NCBI RefSeq assembly: GCF_014200605.1
Contig: NZ_JACHCE010000006.1
Location: 62,001 to 126,000, forward strand
DNA: 64,000 bases
Reading direction: 5' to 3'
Source: Pedobacter cryoconitis
GTDB lineage: Bacteria; Bacteroidota; Bacteroidia; Sphingobacteriales; Sphingobacteriaceae
Shown here: positions 7,062-17,700 of the stretch, piece after piece
How the letters are laid out: the number at the start of each line of letters is the position of its first letter
How positions within the stretch are numbered: the first letter of the stretch is position 1
Notes under the pieces: model-generated
The model's input: only the letters and a program-made list of their open reading frames with translations
What the model was told of the DNA's origin: nothing
Databases searched by the model: none
Made by a program: the position numbers and the translations under genes

Positions 7062-8025
7062 TATACTGCACAAACCTTGGCTTTTGTGAAGTATTAGGAC
7101 TACTGCCATGTGGTAAAGCCTGGTGCCAGATAATAAAATCGCCGGCATTGGCTGCAATAGGGAAACTACCCAGCGCATGCAGGTCTTCCTGCCTTGCATT
7201 AACACCCGCCGGCAGTTCACCGATCCAGCTGTCTATCCTGTTCTGAAACCCAGGAACAACTGTTAAAGCGCCCTGATTCGCTGCCGTATCGGCAAGATAA
7301 AGTATCCCCTGTAAACCAAATGGAATAGGTAAACTTAAACTCACATCCCAATGCAGATCGGGTCCTGGAAATCGCCATTCAACTGTTTCTGGCGGATTAA
7401 AACCTACCCGATCAGCCGTACACCATAAATCAGTACGTTTCCATAACTGTTCATATGCCTGACGGATCATAGCCGACTCCCTGTTCTTTTGAATTACAGG
7501 GTGCTGAAACAACTGCACCATAATTCCCTGTCTGGAAACATGATGCTGATACCATGTTTCGGGCTCCTCCCTCTTTACTTTTATGGACTGGCAGATGATC
7601 TCAATCGTTTCATCACAGTCTTTCTTAGAAACAGCATTCTTTAAAATAAGGTATCCGTTCTGATCCCAGAATTTAAGCTGTTCATCACTCAGCACATCCG
7701 GGATATCTTTATTTAATAAACCCCTGCCATCAAATTCATGATTATAACGGGCAATATTTTCCGGTGAGGGCATACCAGCTGTCTCAACAATCCAGTCTTC
7801 AAACTCTTCAAAACCAGGTGCGGTTTCAAATAGGTAAACAGTAGTCTGCTCCAGCCCCAGTCCTAACGCATACATCAGGATTTTATCAAACCTCCATTCT
7901 CCTTTAGGCTCATCAACAATTATTTTCCCTTCTCTTTTAAGTAAAGACTTTTCCCAAAACCTCTTCAGGTGCATGATCTTTAATTTTCCTGTTTCCTGTG
8001 ATGGCGTTAGTGCAATAGAAAGCAT
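7015..8025 (-). CDS. Phytanoyl-CoA dioxygenase (PhyH) family oxygenase
   Basis: A 336-residue Fe(II)/2-oxoglutarate oxygenase. The double-stranded beta-helix has the iron triad H225-x-D227 (in LHWDVS) and H306 (in LPHGSS). R317 (in KPRFVQY) is well placed to bind the 2-oxoglutarate carboxylate. About 100 extra N-terminal residues precede the catalytic domain. It lies 38 bp downstream of the other oxygenase gene on the same strand, so they are probably co-transcribed. The substrate is unknown; relatives hydroxylate lipids, small metabolites or amino acids in natural-product pathways. An alternative start at codon 18 (MHLKRFW) is possible. Confidence 0.8.
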   Translation of the reverse strand: MLSIALTPSQETGKLKIMHLKRFWEKSLLKREGKIIVDEPKGEWRFDKILMYALGLGLEQTTVYLFETAPGFEEFEDWIVETAGMPSPENIARYNHEFDGRGLLNKDIPDVLSDEQLKFWDQNGYLILKNAVSKKDCDETIEIICQSIKVKREEPETWYQHHVSRQGIMVQLFQHPVIQKNRESAMIRQAYEQLWKRTDLWCTADRVGFNPPETVEWRFPGPDLHWDVSLSLPIPFGLQGILYLADTAANQGALTVVPGFQNRIDSWIGELPAGVNARQEDLHALGSFPIAANAGDFIIWHQALPHGSSPNTSQKPRFVQYIKYEPLSFFEAEEWI

Positions 8026-8063
8026 GGTGACTAATTTAAAATATGATTTAGAAATTGTATCAT

Positions 8064-9254
8064 TTATACTGCCTGGGATTCAAAAGTCTGTTTTGTACAA
8101 GTCCAGCTTATCATATGCGGAAAAGGTTTATCTCCGGATGCCTCCGCTGTTGACTGATCATAACTCATACCGGACCATTGTAACAATGGTAAACCAATAA
8201 TATTCCCTGCATTAAAGTTCTGAATTAGATTTTGTCCTGCACCTTTATAGCCATCCTGATGAAATACAATTTCAGGATCTATTTTAAGAAAGACACAGGC
8301 TGCATATGACCAGGCCAGAGCCATCATCTCTCCACCCCTGTGCATATCACAATCTTCCAGATTATCATTCATATTTTGTCTGATACTGGGCGGCATACAG
8401 GCCAGATGCCCGGCCTCATGCAACACATCGCCAGGATAAAGTAATCGCCTCTTATCGATCACCAAAGCCCCATTCCGTAATTTAAGGCCAGGCAGAAAGG
8501 TATCTTCTTCAATTGCTTCCAGCTGATAGGCCAGTCCGATCTTTTGCAAGAAAGCAAGAATCTGGTCTAAAGGCTGGTACTGATTATATTGTCTTTCAAA
8601 CTCATCTGCCAGCTGATTCGTTGTCATTGTATTCTGTTCTCTTAATCCACAAATCATATCAAGTAACTGCTGCTGGCTATAATCTGGTATACTGCTCATG
8701 CAATCTGCAGAATTTATCAATCCCGCTAACCAGGTATTTACCTCACAATCTATGACCAGATGTATCCGCTCTGTTTTCCCTCCATTTGTAACATGATGCC
8801 GCAGATTGGCATTCATATACCAGCATTCTCCAGGCAGCATGGTTACGCGCTGATCCTGAACATAAAATGCGACATCCGGATTTGTGATCAGCGGAATATG
8901 CAGTCTTGCTTCTCCCTGTTCAAAAGAAAGTTCATGATCGCAATGCGGTTTAATTACTGCCCCGGCAGCCAGATTTAATAACCTTACAGATTTTACCTTA
9001 CACTGAAAAGTGGCCAGGAATTTCCGGATAGACGGAAACATATCCATATTCGGATGATCCGCGAAAATATCATTTGCTGTCAAACCTGGAATAATAGTAT
9101 CCAGCCCCTCAACTGACCTTAGTGGTAATACTGTCCAGCTACCCTTATAATTACCGCTATTAAAATGATTATCCCAATGCAGCGAAGCAGATTTAAGCTC
9201 CTGCTTCATCAAAGCATACTCCGGGAATACCGATACTTTAGCGTAAACAATCAT
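8064..9254 (-). CDS. Aspartyl/asparaginyl beta-hydroxylase fused to an HEAGH-motif domain
   Basis: A 396-residue protein in two parts. Residues about 30-175 are an Asp/Asn beta-hydroxylase-type jelly roll with iron ligands H104-x-D106 (KPHCDHE) and H153 or H154 (NLRHHV), plus R163 for 2-oxoglutarate. Residues about 185-396 are a different domain containing DVLHEAGHLA, with H279-E280-x-x-H283 like a zinc-metalloprotease site, then GGEMMALAWSY (E309) as a possible third ligand. It has no signal peptide, so it is cytoplasmic. It is the first gene of a unit with the PhyH oxygenase. The second domain was not identified by name; protease activity is not claimed. Confidence 0.75.
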   Translation of the reverse strand: MIVYAKVSVFPEYALMKQELKSASLHWDNHFNSGNYKGSWTVLPLRSVEGLDTIIPGLTANDIFADHPNMDMFPSIRKFLATFQCKVKSVRLLNLAAGAVIKPHCDHELSFEQGEARLHIPLITNPDVAFYVQDQRVTMLPGECWYMNANLRHHVTNGGKTERIHLVIDCEVNTWLAGLINSADCMSSIPDYSQQQLLDMICGLREQNTMTTNQLADEFERQYNQYQPLDQILAFLQKIGLAYQLEAIEEDTFLPGLKLRNGALVIDKRRLLYPGDVLHEAGHLACMPPSIRQNMNDNLEDCDMHRGGEMMALAWSYAACVFLKIDPEIVFHQDGYKGAGQNLIQNFNAGNIIGLPLLQWSGMSYDQSTAEASGDKPFPHMISWTCTKQTFESQAV

Positions 9255-9310
9255 AGTACATTAACAATTAACCAATGAAATTATAGCTACCAGTTGTGTG
9301 CGTACAAGTT

Positions 9311-9350
9311 AATATTGAAATACAACAATTGAAAATATTATTTCAATATT
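9311..9350. promoter_or_regulatory. Inverted repeat upstream of the oxygenase pair
   Basis: AATATTGAAAT (9311-9321) and ATTTCAATATT (9340-9350) are perfect 11-bp inverted arms with an 18-base spacer, about 60-95 bp before the oxygenase start at 9254. This could be an operator or simply an AT-rich hairpin. Confidence 0.4.
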
Positions 9351-9528
9351 GTTTATCCTTCATTCAAAAAAACGAATTAACTGTAGGTATTAACCGGATT
9401 CCTGTAAAACACAGCTAAAAACACGAACACAAGTCAATGATTACCAGCACAATTCGTTTATTTTGACACATAATGATGTTACATTACCGGATTTATGTGC
9501 CAATCGGGCGAAAATAAATATTAAATAA

Positions 9529-9559
9529 TTTGCACTTAACATTGTAAAAATTATATTTG
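9529..9559 (+). promoter_or_regulatory. Promoter upstream of the 90-residue ORF and surface operon
   Basis: TTTG at 9529-9532, a 19-base spacer and TATATTTG at 9552-9559 match the Bacteroidota consensus exactly. The start point would be near 9566, 18 bases before the ATG at 9584. No terminator was seen before 19672, so it may drive the whole cluster to 19661. Confidence 0.65.
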
Positions 9560-9583
9560 CTTAACTAAACAAGTCGCTCTCAA

Positions 9584-9856
9584 ATGACAATAGTTTTACA
9601 TAACCATCACACGGGTGTACTCCCGTCTATTGATTGCTACTATCCAAACAGATGGTTTAAGGCAACTATATCTATCCATAGGTTTATTTCGAAAAAACTA
9701 CGACTAGAAAAAATTTCCAGACAAAACCACTCCTCTTTTGACAAGGTTACACGAAATGAATTAAATAAAGATGTTAATACATTATTCAATCATTTTAGCT
9801 TTACCTGCTTAAAACAACTGCGCGCCCATTTCCTGGAAGATAAAAAATTGGAATAA
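9584..9856 (+). CDS. Hypothetical 90-residue protein
   Basis: Not recognised. It is basic, with a histidine-rich start (HNHHTG) and no signal peptide or clear membrane segment. The C-terminal half looks helical (NELNKDVNTLFNHF, LKQLRAHFLEDKK). The main support is the exact promoter 18 bases upstream. It is 232 bp before the tail-collar gene on the same strand and could be the first gene of that operon. It might also be a non-coding leader. Confidence 0.45.
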   Translation: MTIVLHNHHTGVLPSIDCYYPNRWFKATISIHRFISKKLRLEKISRQNHSSFDKVTRNELNKDVNTLFNHFSFTCLKQLRAHFLEDKKLE

Positions 9857-10088
9857 ATATTTTTATTGCTGAGGTAACTTTGATATCCCTGTCCCGGTTG
9901 AGTGATTTACAGACAAATTGTTTGTGCAGTTTATGTACAGGCAGATTTTAAAGATAAATATTCAACATTTTTTAAAAGCACGATCCCCGATTTTATTATG
10001 CTGCCATAAATCTTCTAAAAGAAGACAGATTCGAAACATCATTTTCAAAATAAAACACATTAATTAACAATCTAAAGAACAGAACATT

Positions 10089-10727
10089 ATGGATCCAATG
10101 TTAGGAACAATTATTTTATGGCCAATCCCATTTGCACCGGTAGGTTATGCATTATGTAATGGCGCTACATTAGCAGTTCAGCAAAATGCAGCATTATTTT
10201 CTTTACTCGGAACAAGGTATGGAGGAGACGGACAAACTACCTTTAAACTTCCAGATCTTAGAAACAGAGTTCCACGCGGGCTGAATAATCCAACCGATGC
10301 TACTGCATTAGGTGGAAGTGATGTTTATACTGGAAGTGCGAGTGGGGCAGCTAGTATTACATTGACTACAGCGAATTTACCTGCACATAACCATCCTACA
10401 AATGCAGGAACTTTGAGCATTAGCATCCCTGTAAGCATAGACAGCTCAAATAACACAGATACTCCCGGTCCAACTACAGTACTTACCAAAGGAGTAGTTA
10501 GTTCAGGTATCAGTTCTAATCCTTCAAAGCAGTATACAACATTGGCTCCAACCACAAACCTGCTTCCTTTCAATACGACAATTCCAGCAGGTAATACAGG
10601 TAATACAGGAACAGGAACTCCATTAGTTGCACCGGTTACAATTCCATTAACTATACCTACCCTTCCGGCTTATTGTCCGGTAAACTTTATTATAGCAACA
10701 CAAGGAACATATCCTTCAAGAAACTAA
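10089..10727 (+). CDS. Phage tail collar domain protein (MdpB-like)
   Basis: A 212-residue protein. Residues about 5-60 are the tail-collar domain: LGTIILWPIPFAPVGYALCNG, then LFSLLGTRYGGDG and TFKLPDLRNRVP are its conserved blocks. The rest is rich in Thr, Ser, Gly and Pro, like a fibre or adhesin tip, with LPAHNHP, and ends in PVNFIIATQGTYPSRN. Such microcystin-dependent-type proteins occur outside prophages in many Bacteroidota. No other phage gene is nearby, and there is no signal peptide. It is followed 7 bp later by a binding-protein-like gene and then the giant adhesin, so a surface or appendage role is more likely than a virion role. Confidence 0.85.
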   Translation: MDPMLGTIILWPIPFAPVGYALCNGATLAVQQNAALFSLLGTRYGGDGQTTFKLPDLRNRVPRGLNNPTDATALGGSDVYTGSASGAASITLTTANLPAHNHPTNAGTLSISIPVSIDSSNNTDTPGPTTVLTKGVVSSGISSNPSKQYTTLAPTTNLLPFNTTIPAGNTGNTGTGTPLVAPVTIPLTIPTLPAYCPVNFIIATQGTYPSRN

Positions 10728-10734
10728 CCAGATT

Positions 10735-11760
10735 GTGAAGAAAAAAATAGGTCTATTAATACCTTTTTCAGGAGAGTACCCGTATTTAAAACGGGTACTA
10801 CTGAAACCTTTTGCAGCATATGCAGAGGATAATGGTTGCGAAATCATTAAAGAATTTATTGATAAAGGCACAGATAAAGATGTTTCCAAAGCCATTGATA
10901 AATTATTTTATCATGATGATGCAGACATAATTGTCGGATATGTAGGCTACAGGGTAGCCATCCAAATGTTTGACAAGCTCAGAAATAATCCTGAAAAATT
11001 ATTTATCAATCTGAGTATGGGCGAAATTATTCCCTACACCCAATCCATAATTAATTACCCCCCTAATTATTACCTGGTAAGTTCTAATGCCTGGAAATCT
11101 ATCGCATTTTTAGGCAACTGGGTAGCAAATGAGTTACCTGCTGAAAACTGCCTGATCTGTACTTCTCTGTACGACGCAGGATATAGCCTCAATGAATCAT
11201 TCAGAATTGGCTATCACAGCCAGCTGGCTAAATCACTCCAGAGCTGTACTTTAAATAACCCACCCGATGTAATAGATGTATCAGTTTTATATAGTGAAAT
11301 TATAAGGCTACGCCCAGAGCATCTTCATATCACATTGTGCGGCAAAGAATTATACACTTTCATTAATAATTTTTCCACCTATATCGATCCGGATTATACA
11401 CCATCTATATCTTTTGCATTCCCTGTAGGTCTAAATGAGGTTAATTCCTTACACCCCTCTTTCAGACATACCTATACCTGTTTAATTGATCATATATATG
11501 ACAACAACATACAGGATTTAGCAAAAGACCCAATTGCTATAATCTTTAATAACCTTGCAGAAAAAGCCATTTCTATATTAAGAAATGATCCATATAATAA
11601 TGAATCTGAAATCATTTCTATTCTGGAAATGAATATGACTCAAAGCAATATCAGCAAAAATGCTTTCTCAGGATCAATCTCTGAGTCTCTTTACCCACAG
11701 TTTAATTATTCAGCAGAACAGACCTTATCAGCCTGGCAAAACCCTTATTTGTGTATTTAA
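10735..11760 (+). CDS. Type I periplasmic-binding-fold protein without signal peptide
   Basis: A 341-residue protein starting at GTG, 7 bp after the tail-collar stop. The N-terminus (KKKIGLLIPFSGEYPYLKRV) and DADIIVGYVGYRV, then EKLFINLSMGE, follow the alternating beta-alpha pattern of branched-chain amino-acid or ABC-type substrate-binding proteins. No signal peptide or lipobox is seen, so it is probably cytoplasmic, or exported by an unknown route. It could sense a small ligand or chaperone its neighbours. Its place between the tail-collar gene and the adhesin, with 7 and 10 bp gaps, argues for a shared job. Confidence 0.55.
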   Translation: MKKKIGLLIPFSGEYPYLKRVLLKPFAAYAEDNGCEIIKEFIDKGTDKDVSKAIDKLFYHDDADIIVGYVGYRVAIQMFDKLRNNPEKLFINLSMGEIIPYTQSIINYPPNYYLVSSNAWKSIAFLGNWVANELPAENCLICTSLYDAGYSLNESFRIGYHSQLAKSLQSCTLNNPPDVIDVSVLYSEIIRLRPEHLHITLCGKELYTFINNFSTYIDPDYTPSISFAFPVGLNEVNSLHPSFRHTYTCLIDHIYDNNIQDLAKDPIAIIFNNLAEKAISILRNDPYNNESEIISILEMNMTQSNISKNAFSGSISESLYPQFNYSAEQTLSAWQNPYLCI

Positions 11761-11770
11761 TCATTAACCT

Positions 11771-14700
11771 ATGAAAAAAATTCTACTATTATCGTTCTTC
11801 TTTTGCTGTTTCTATTTTGCCAGCAACAAAGTATCCGCACAAATAGGGTATAAATTTACCGGCTCTCAGGCAAGTAACGCAAAATCGGGAGATTTAAAAA
11901 ATGTGGTCTCTAACCTTAACAGTTTCACTTATGAATTCTGGGCAAACCGCTCAAATATCAGCGGAGCCACTATATTTACCTCTATTGTTTCCAATAATAC
12001 AGAAGCGGGAGGATTCGGAATATTTAACGGTCAACTGGTTGTTTCATTATCCTCAAATTTTGGAATAGGTTATACAGCATCGACCACTCTGCCTGGCAAT
12101 AGTGCAAACGTATGGCACCATTATGCTTTTGTTTTCAATGCAGGGAACTGGAGCTTTTATTTTGATGGTGTCCTGGTAGGTGGTAATCTTCCGGATCAGG
12201 AAGGATTAGCGCAAACCCCCGCTTACTCAGGTATAGGTGCTACATTCTTTAATGCAGGCAGCCAGCAGAGTGGAGTGTTACCCAACTTTGATGGCAGCAT
12301 GGATGACATCCGTGTCTGGAATACTGCCCGCACTGCAACTCAGATTAACAATAGCAGACTGACTGAATTAACAGGATCAGAACCTGGCTTGGTGGCATAT
12401 TATAAACTTAATGAACAATCCGGACAAATTGTTACCGATAGCGGACCAAACGGTTTAAATGGGGTTTTAGGTAGTACTACAGGTGTTGAACCAATAGACC
12501 CTGCAATCAATGTAGCAGGCAGAGTTGCTGGTTACCCTTTGGCTACTACCACTGGTGCTACAGCTATAACCGGAACAGGTGCTACATTGAGTGGTACTAT
12601 TAATGATAATGGAAATGCAACTACTACAAGTTTTGATTACGGCACAAGTGCTACATTAGCTGGTGCAAGTTCTATAAATGCAGCTCCCGCTACTGTGACC
12701 GCAGGCACCGGCAATACTGTCGTAAGTGCAACTCCTGCCGGACTCAATCCATCAACTACTTATTATTACAGAAGTAAAGGTGTGAATAGCGCAGGTACAA
12801 CTTTAGGTAGTATTCTGAATTTTACTACAACGGCACCGACACCAGTCATTACGCTTGTAACCAACGGAGTAACATCCCCTTTCTTTACCTCCTATGGTAC
12901 AGCATCGGGTTCGAAATATTTTATACTTAGTGGAACTAATTTAACAGCAGGCGTACTTATTACACCACCGGCAGGAGGTTTTGAGGTGAGTACTGATAAT
13001 GTTAACTTTTCTCCTACTTTAACAGTGGGTGGAGCAGGGAGTTTTGGTCCTTCGGTGGTTTATATCAGAATTGCAGCCAGCGCTCCTGTCGCAGCCTCTA
13101 TTACTGGAAATATACAATTTTCAAGTCCTGGGGCCACTTCTCCTCCTACTATTGCATTACCTATAAATACACTGGTCACCAAAGCACCTCTAACCATTAC
13201 AGTAAATGCTCAGACTAAAGTATATGGTGCTTCATTACCTACTTTAACAGCCAGTTATAGTGGTTTTGTGAATGGTGATACTCCAGCCAGTTTAACCACT
13301 CCAACTACACTGACCACTACCGCTACAGCAGCTTCTGCAGTTGCAGGAAGTCCATATGCAATCACAGCAAGCGGCGCAGCCGGTGCAAATTATACCATCA
13401 GTTACGTGCAGGGTAACTTAACCGTAACTCCTGCACCGCTGACTATTACCGCAACTAACCAGACAAAAGCATATGGTGCCGCGGTACCTGCTTTAGTAGC
13501 CAGTTATACTGGTTTTGTGAATGGGGATACACCAATCAGCTTAACAACACTACCTACCCTGACCACTACAGCTACAGCAGCTTCTGCTGTGGCAGGAAGT
13601 CCATATGCAATTACGGCCAGTGGTGCGGTAAACACAAACTATAGCATCAGCTATGTGCCAGGGAATTTAACCATAACCACTGTACCACTGACGATTACAG
13701 TAAACAATCAGACTAAAACCTATGGCGCTGCTGTACCAGCCTTAACAGCCAGTTATACTGGTTTTGTGAATGGGGATACACCAATCAGCTTCACAACACT
13801 ACCTACCCTGACCACTACCGCTACTGCAGCTTCTTCTGTAGCAGGAAGTCCTTATGCAATCACAGCCAGTGGCGCAGTTAATACGAACTATACCATTAGT
13901 TATGTGCCAGGTACCTTAGCTGTAACTGCCGCACCGCTGACGATCACAGTAAACAACCAGACTAAAACTTATGGCGCTGCGCTACCTACTTTAACAGCCA
14001 GTTATACTGGTTTTGTGAATGGAGATACACCAGTCAGCTTAACTACGCTGCCTACCCTGACCACTACAGCCACAGCAGCTTCTTCTGTTGCAGGAAGTCC
14101 ATATGCGATCACCGCCAGTGGCGCAGTCAGTGCAAATTACACAATCAGTTATGTGCCGGGTATCTTAGCTGTAACTGCGGCTCCTTTAACCATTACCGCA
14201 AGTAACAAAACTAAAGCCTATGGCGCTGCTGTACCAGCTTTAACAGCCACTTATGCTGGTTTTGTGAACGGGGATACCCCGGCCGGTTTGATTACGCCAC
14301 CTACACTAACCACTACGGCTACTGCAGCTTCTTCTGTTGCAGGAGGCCCTTATGCAATAACCGCCAGTGGCGCAGCCAGTGCAAATTACTCCATCAGTTA
14401 TGTACCGGGTAGCTTAGCTGTAACTGCAGCTCCTTTAACCATTACCGCAAGTAACAAAACTAAAGCCTATGGCGCTGCTGTACCAGCTTTAACAGCCACT
14501 TATGCTGGTTTTGTAAATGGGGATACACCAGCCGGTATGTTTACGCCGCCAACATTAACAACTACAGCCACAGCAGCTTCTTCTGTTGCAGGTAGTCCAT
14601 ATGCAATCACTGCCAGTGGCGCAGTCAATACGAATTACGCTATCAGTTATGTGCCGGGTAGCTTAGCGATCACCGCTGCACCACTAACCATCACCGCAGA

Positions 14701-17700
14701 CAATCAAACTAAAGCCTATGGTGCTGCGGTACCTGCTTTAACAGCAAGTTATACTGGTTTTGTGAACGGGGATACCCCGGCCGGTTTGATTACGCCACCC
14801 ATATTAACAACTACAGCCACAGCAGCCTCTTCTGTTGCAGGAAGTCCGTATGCGATCACGGCCAGTGGAGCAATCAGTGCAAATTATACCATTAGTTATG
14901 TGCCGGGTATCTTAGCGATCACCGCCGCACCACTGACCATCACCGCAGACAATCAAACTAAAGCCTATGGTGCTGCGGTACCTGCTTTAACAGCAAGTTA
15001 TACTGGTTTTGTAAATGGAGATACGCCAATCAGCTTAATCACGCTACCTACACTGACCACTACGGCTACCGCAGCTTCTTCTGTTGCAGGAAGCCCGTAT
15101 GCAATCACTGCCAGCGGCGCAGTCAGTGCAAATTATGCCATCAGTTATGTGCCGGGTAACTTAGCGATCACCGCTGCACCTCTGACAATTACTGTAAATA
15201 ACCAGACTAAAGTATATGGTGCTTCGATACCTACTTTAACAGCTAGTTATACTGGTTTTGTGAATGGGGATACGCCAATCAGCTTAACAACACTACCTAC
15301 GCTGAGCACTACTGCTACTGCAGCTTCTTCTGTTGCAGGCAGCCCATATGCAATCACTGCCAGCGGCGCAGTTAACACAAATTATACCATCAGTTATGTA
15401 CCGGGTAACTTAACTATAACCGCTGCACTATTAACGATCACCGCAGATAACCAGACCAAGGCTTACGGTGCTGCATTACCTGCTTTAACCGCAAGTTACA
15501 CAGGTTTTGTAAACGGTGATACTCAGGCTAGTTTAGCGACTGCACCTACACTGACCACTACAGCTACTGCAGCTTCTTCTGTTGCAGGAAGCCCATATGC
15601 AATCACGGCCAGCGGCGCAGTAACTGCAGATTACACCATCAGTTATGTGCCGGGTAGCTTAACCATAACTGCTGCACCTCTGACGATCACTGCAGACAAC
15701 CAGACCAAGGCTTACGGTGCTGCATTACCTGCTTTAACCGCAAGTTATACAGGTTTTGTGAACGGAGATACTCAGGCTGGTTTAGCGACTGCACCTACAC
15801 TGACCACTACAGCTACTGCAGCTTCTTCTGTTGCAGGAAGCCCATATGCAATCACGGCCAGCGGCGCATTTAGTGCAGATTATACCATCAGTTATGTGCC
15901 AGGCAATTTAACTATAACTGCTGCACCTCTGACAATCACCGCAGATAACCAGACCAAGGCTTACGGTGCTGCACTACCTGCTTTAACTGCAAGTTATACA
16001 GGTTTTGTGAACGGGGATACCCAGGCTGGTTTAGCCACTGCTCCTACACTGACTACTACGGCTACTGCAGCTTCTTCTGTTGCAGGAAGCCCATATGCAA
16101 TCACCGCCAGCGGCGCAGTTAGTGCAGATTATACCATCAGTTATGTGCCAGGCAATTTAACTATAACTGCTGCACCTCTGACAATCACCGCAGACAACCA
16201 GACCAAGGCTTACGGTGCTGCATTACCTGCTTTAACCGCAAGTTATACAGGTTTTGTGAACGGAGACACTCAGGCTAGTTTAGCGACTGCACCTACACTG
16301 ACCACTACAGCTACTGCAGCTTCTTCTGTTGCAGGAAGCCCATATGCAATCACCGCCAGCGGCGCAGTAACTGCAGATTATACCATCAGTTATGTACCGG
16401 GCAACTTAACCATAACCGCTGCACCATTAACAATTACCGCAGATAACCAGACTAAGGCCTACGGTGCTGCATTACCTGCTTTAACCGCAAGTTATACAGG
16501 TTTTGTAAACGGGGATACTCAGGCTAGTTTAGCGACTGCACCTACACTGACTACTACAGCTACTGCAGCTTCTTCTGTTGCAGGAAGCCCATATGCAATC
16601 ACCGCCAGCGGCGCAGTAACTGCAGATTACACCATCAGTTATGTGCCGGGTAACTTAACCATAACTGCTGCCCCATTAACAATCACCGCAGACAACCAGA
16701 CCAAAGCTTACGGTGCTGCATTACCTGCTTTAACCGCAAGTTATACAGGTTTTGTAAACGGTGATACTCAGGCTGGTTTAGCGTCTGCACCTACACTGAC
16801 TACTACAGCTACTGCAGCTTCTTCTGTTGCAGGAAGCCCGTATGCAATCACGGCCAGCGGCGCAGTTAGTGCAGATTACACCATCAGTTATGTACCAGGC
16901 AACCTGACCATAACTACCGTACCATTAACGATCACCGCAGATAACCAGACTAAGGCCTACGGTGCTCCACTACCTGCCTTAACAGCAAGTTATACAGGTT
17001 TTGTAAACGGTGATAACCAGGCTAGTTTAACAAATCTACCTACATTGACTACCACCGCTACAGCGACATCTCCTGTTGCAGGAAGTCCATATGTAATCAC
17101 TGCCAGTGGCGCAGTTAGTGCAGATTACACCATAAATTATGTTCCGGGTAACCTGACTATTAATACCTTAGCTGTTACAGTTACAGCAGATACAAAAAGT
17201 AAAACTTACGGCGATGCAGATCCTGCTTTAACCTACCAGATTACCTCTGGTACCTTAGCTCCGTCTGACAGTTTTACCGGTACGCTAACCCGTGCATCTG
17301 GTGAAAACGTTAATACTTATGCCATCACACAGGGCACATTAACATTAAACAACAACTACGTATTAACTTATGTTCCGGCAAACCTGACCATTGGTACAAA
17401 AGCGGTTACAGTAACGGCCAATGCACAAACCAAAGCTTATGGCACTGCTGATCCGGCATTAACTTATCAGATCACTTCAGGTAACCTGGTCGGTTCTGAC
17501 AGCTTTACCGGCTCACTAACCCGTGCTCCTGGTGAAAGTGTAAATACTTATGCAATCACTCAAGGCACACTGGCGTTAAACAGCAATTATGTATTAAACT
17601 ATACAGGTGCTAACCTTACTATTACTAAAAGAGTCCTGACTATTACAGCTAACAATCAGAATAAAGTTTATGGTTCGGCCAACCCTTCATTTACAGTAAG

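Noticed and set aside
13187..17170. Regular repeats considered as a CRISPR array
   Set aside because: The 249-bp units are in frame, translate into one domain family and have no unique spacers.
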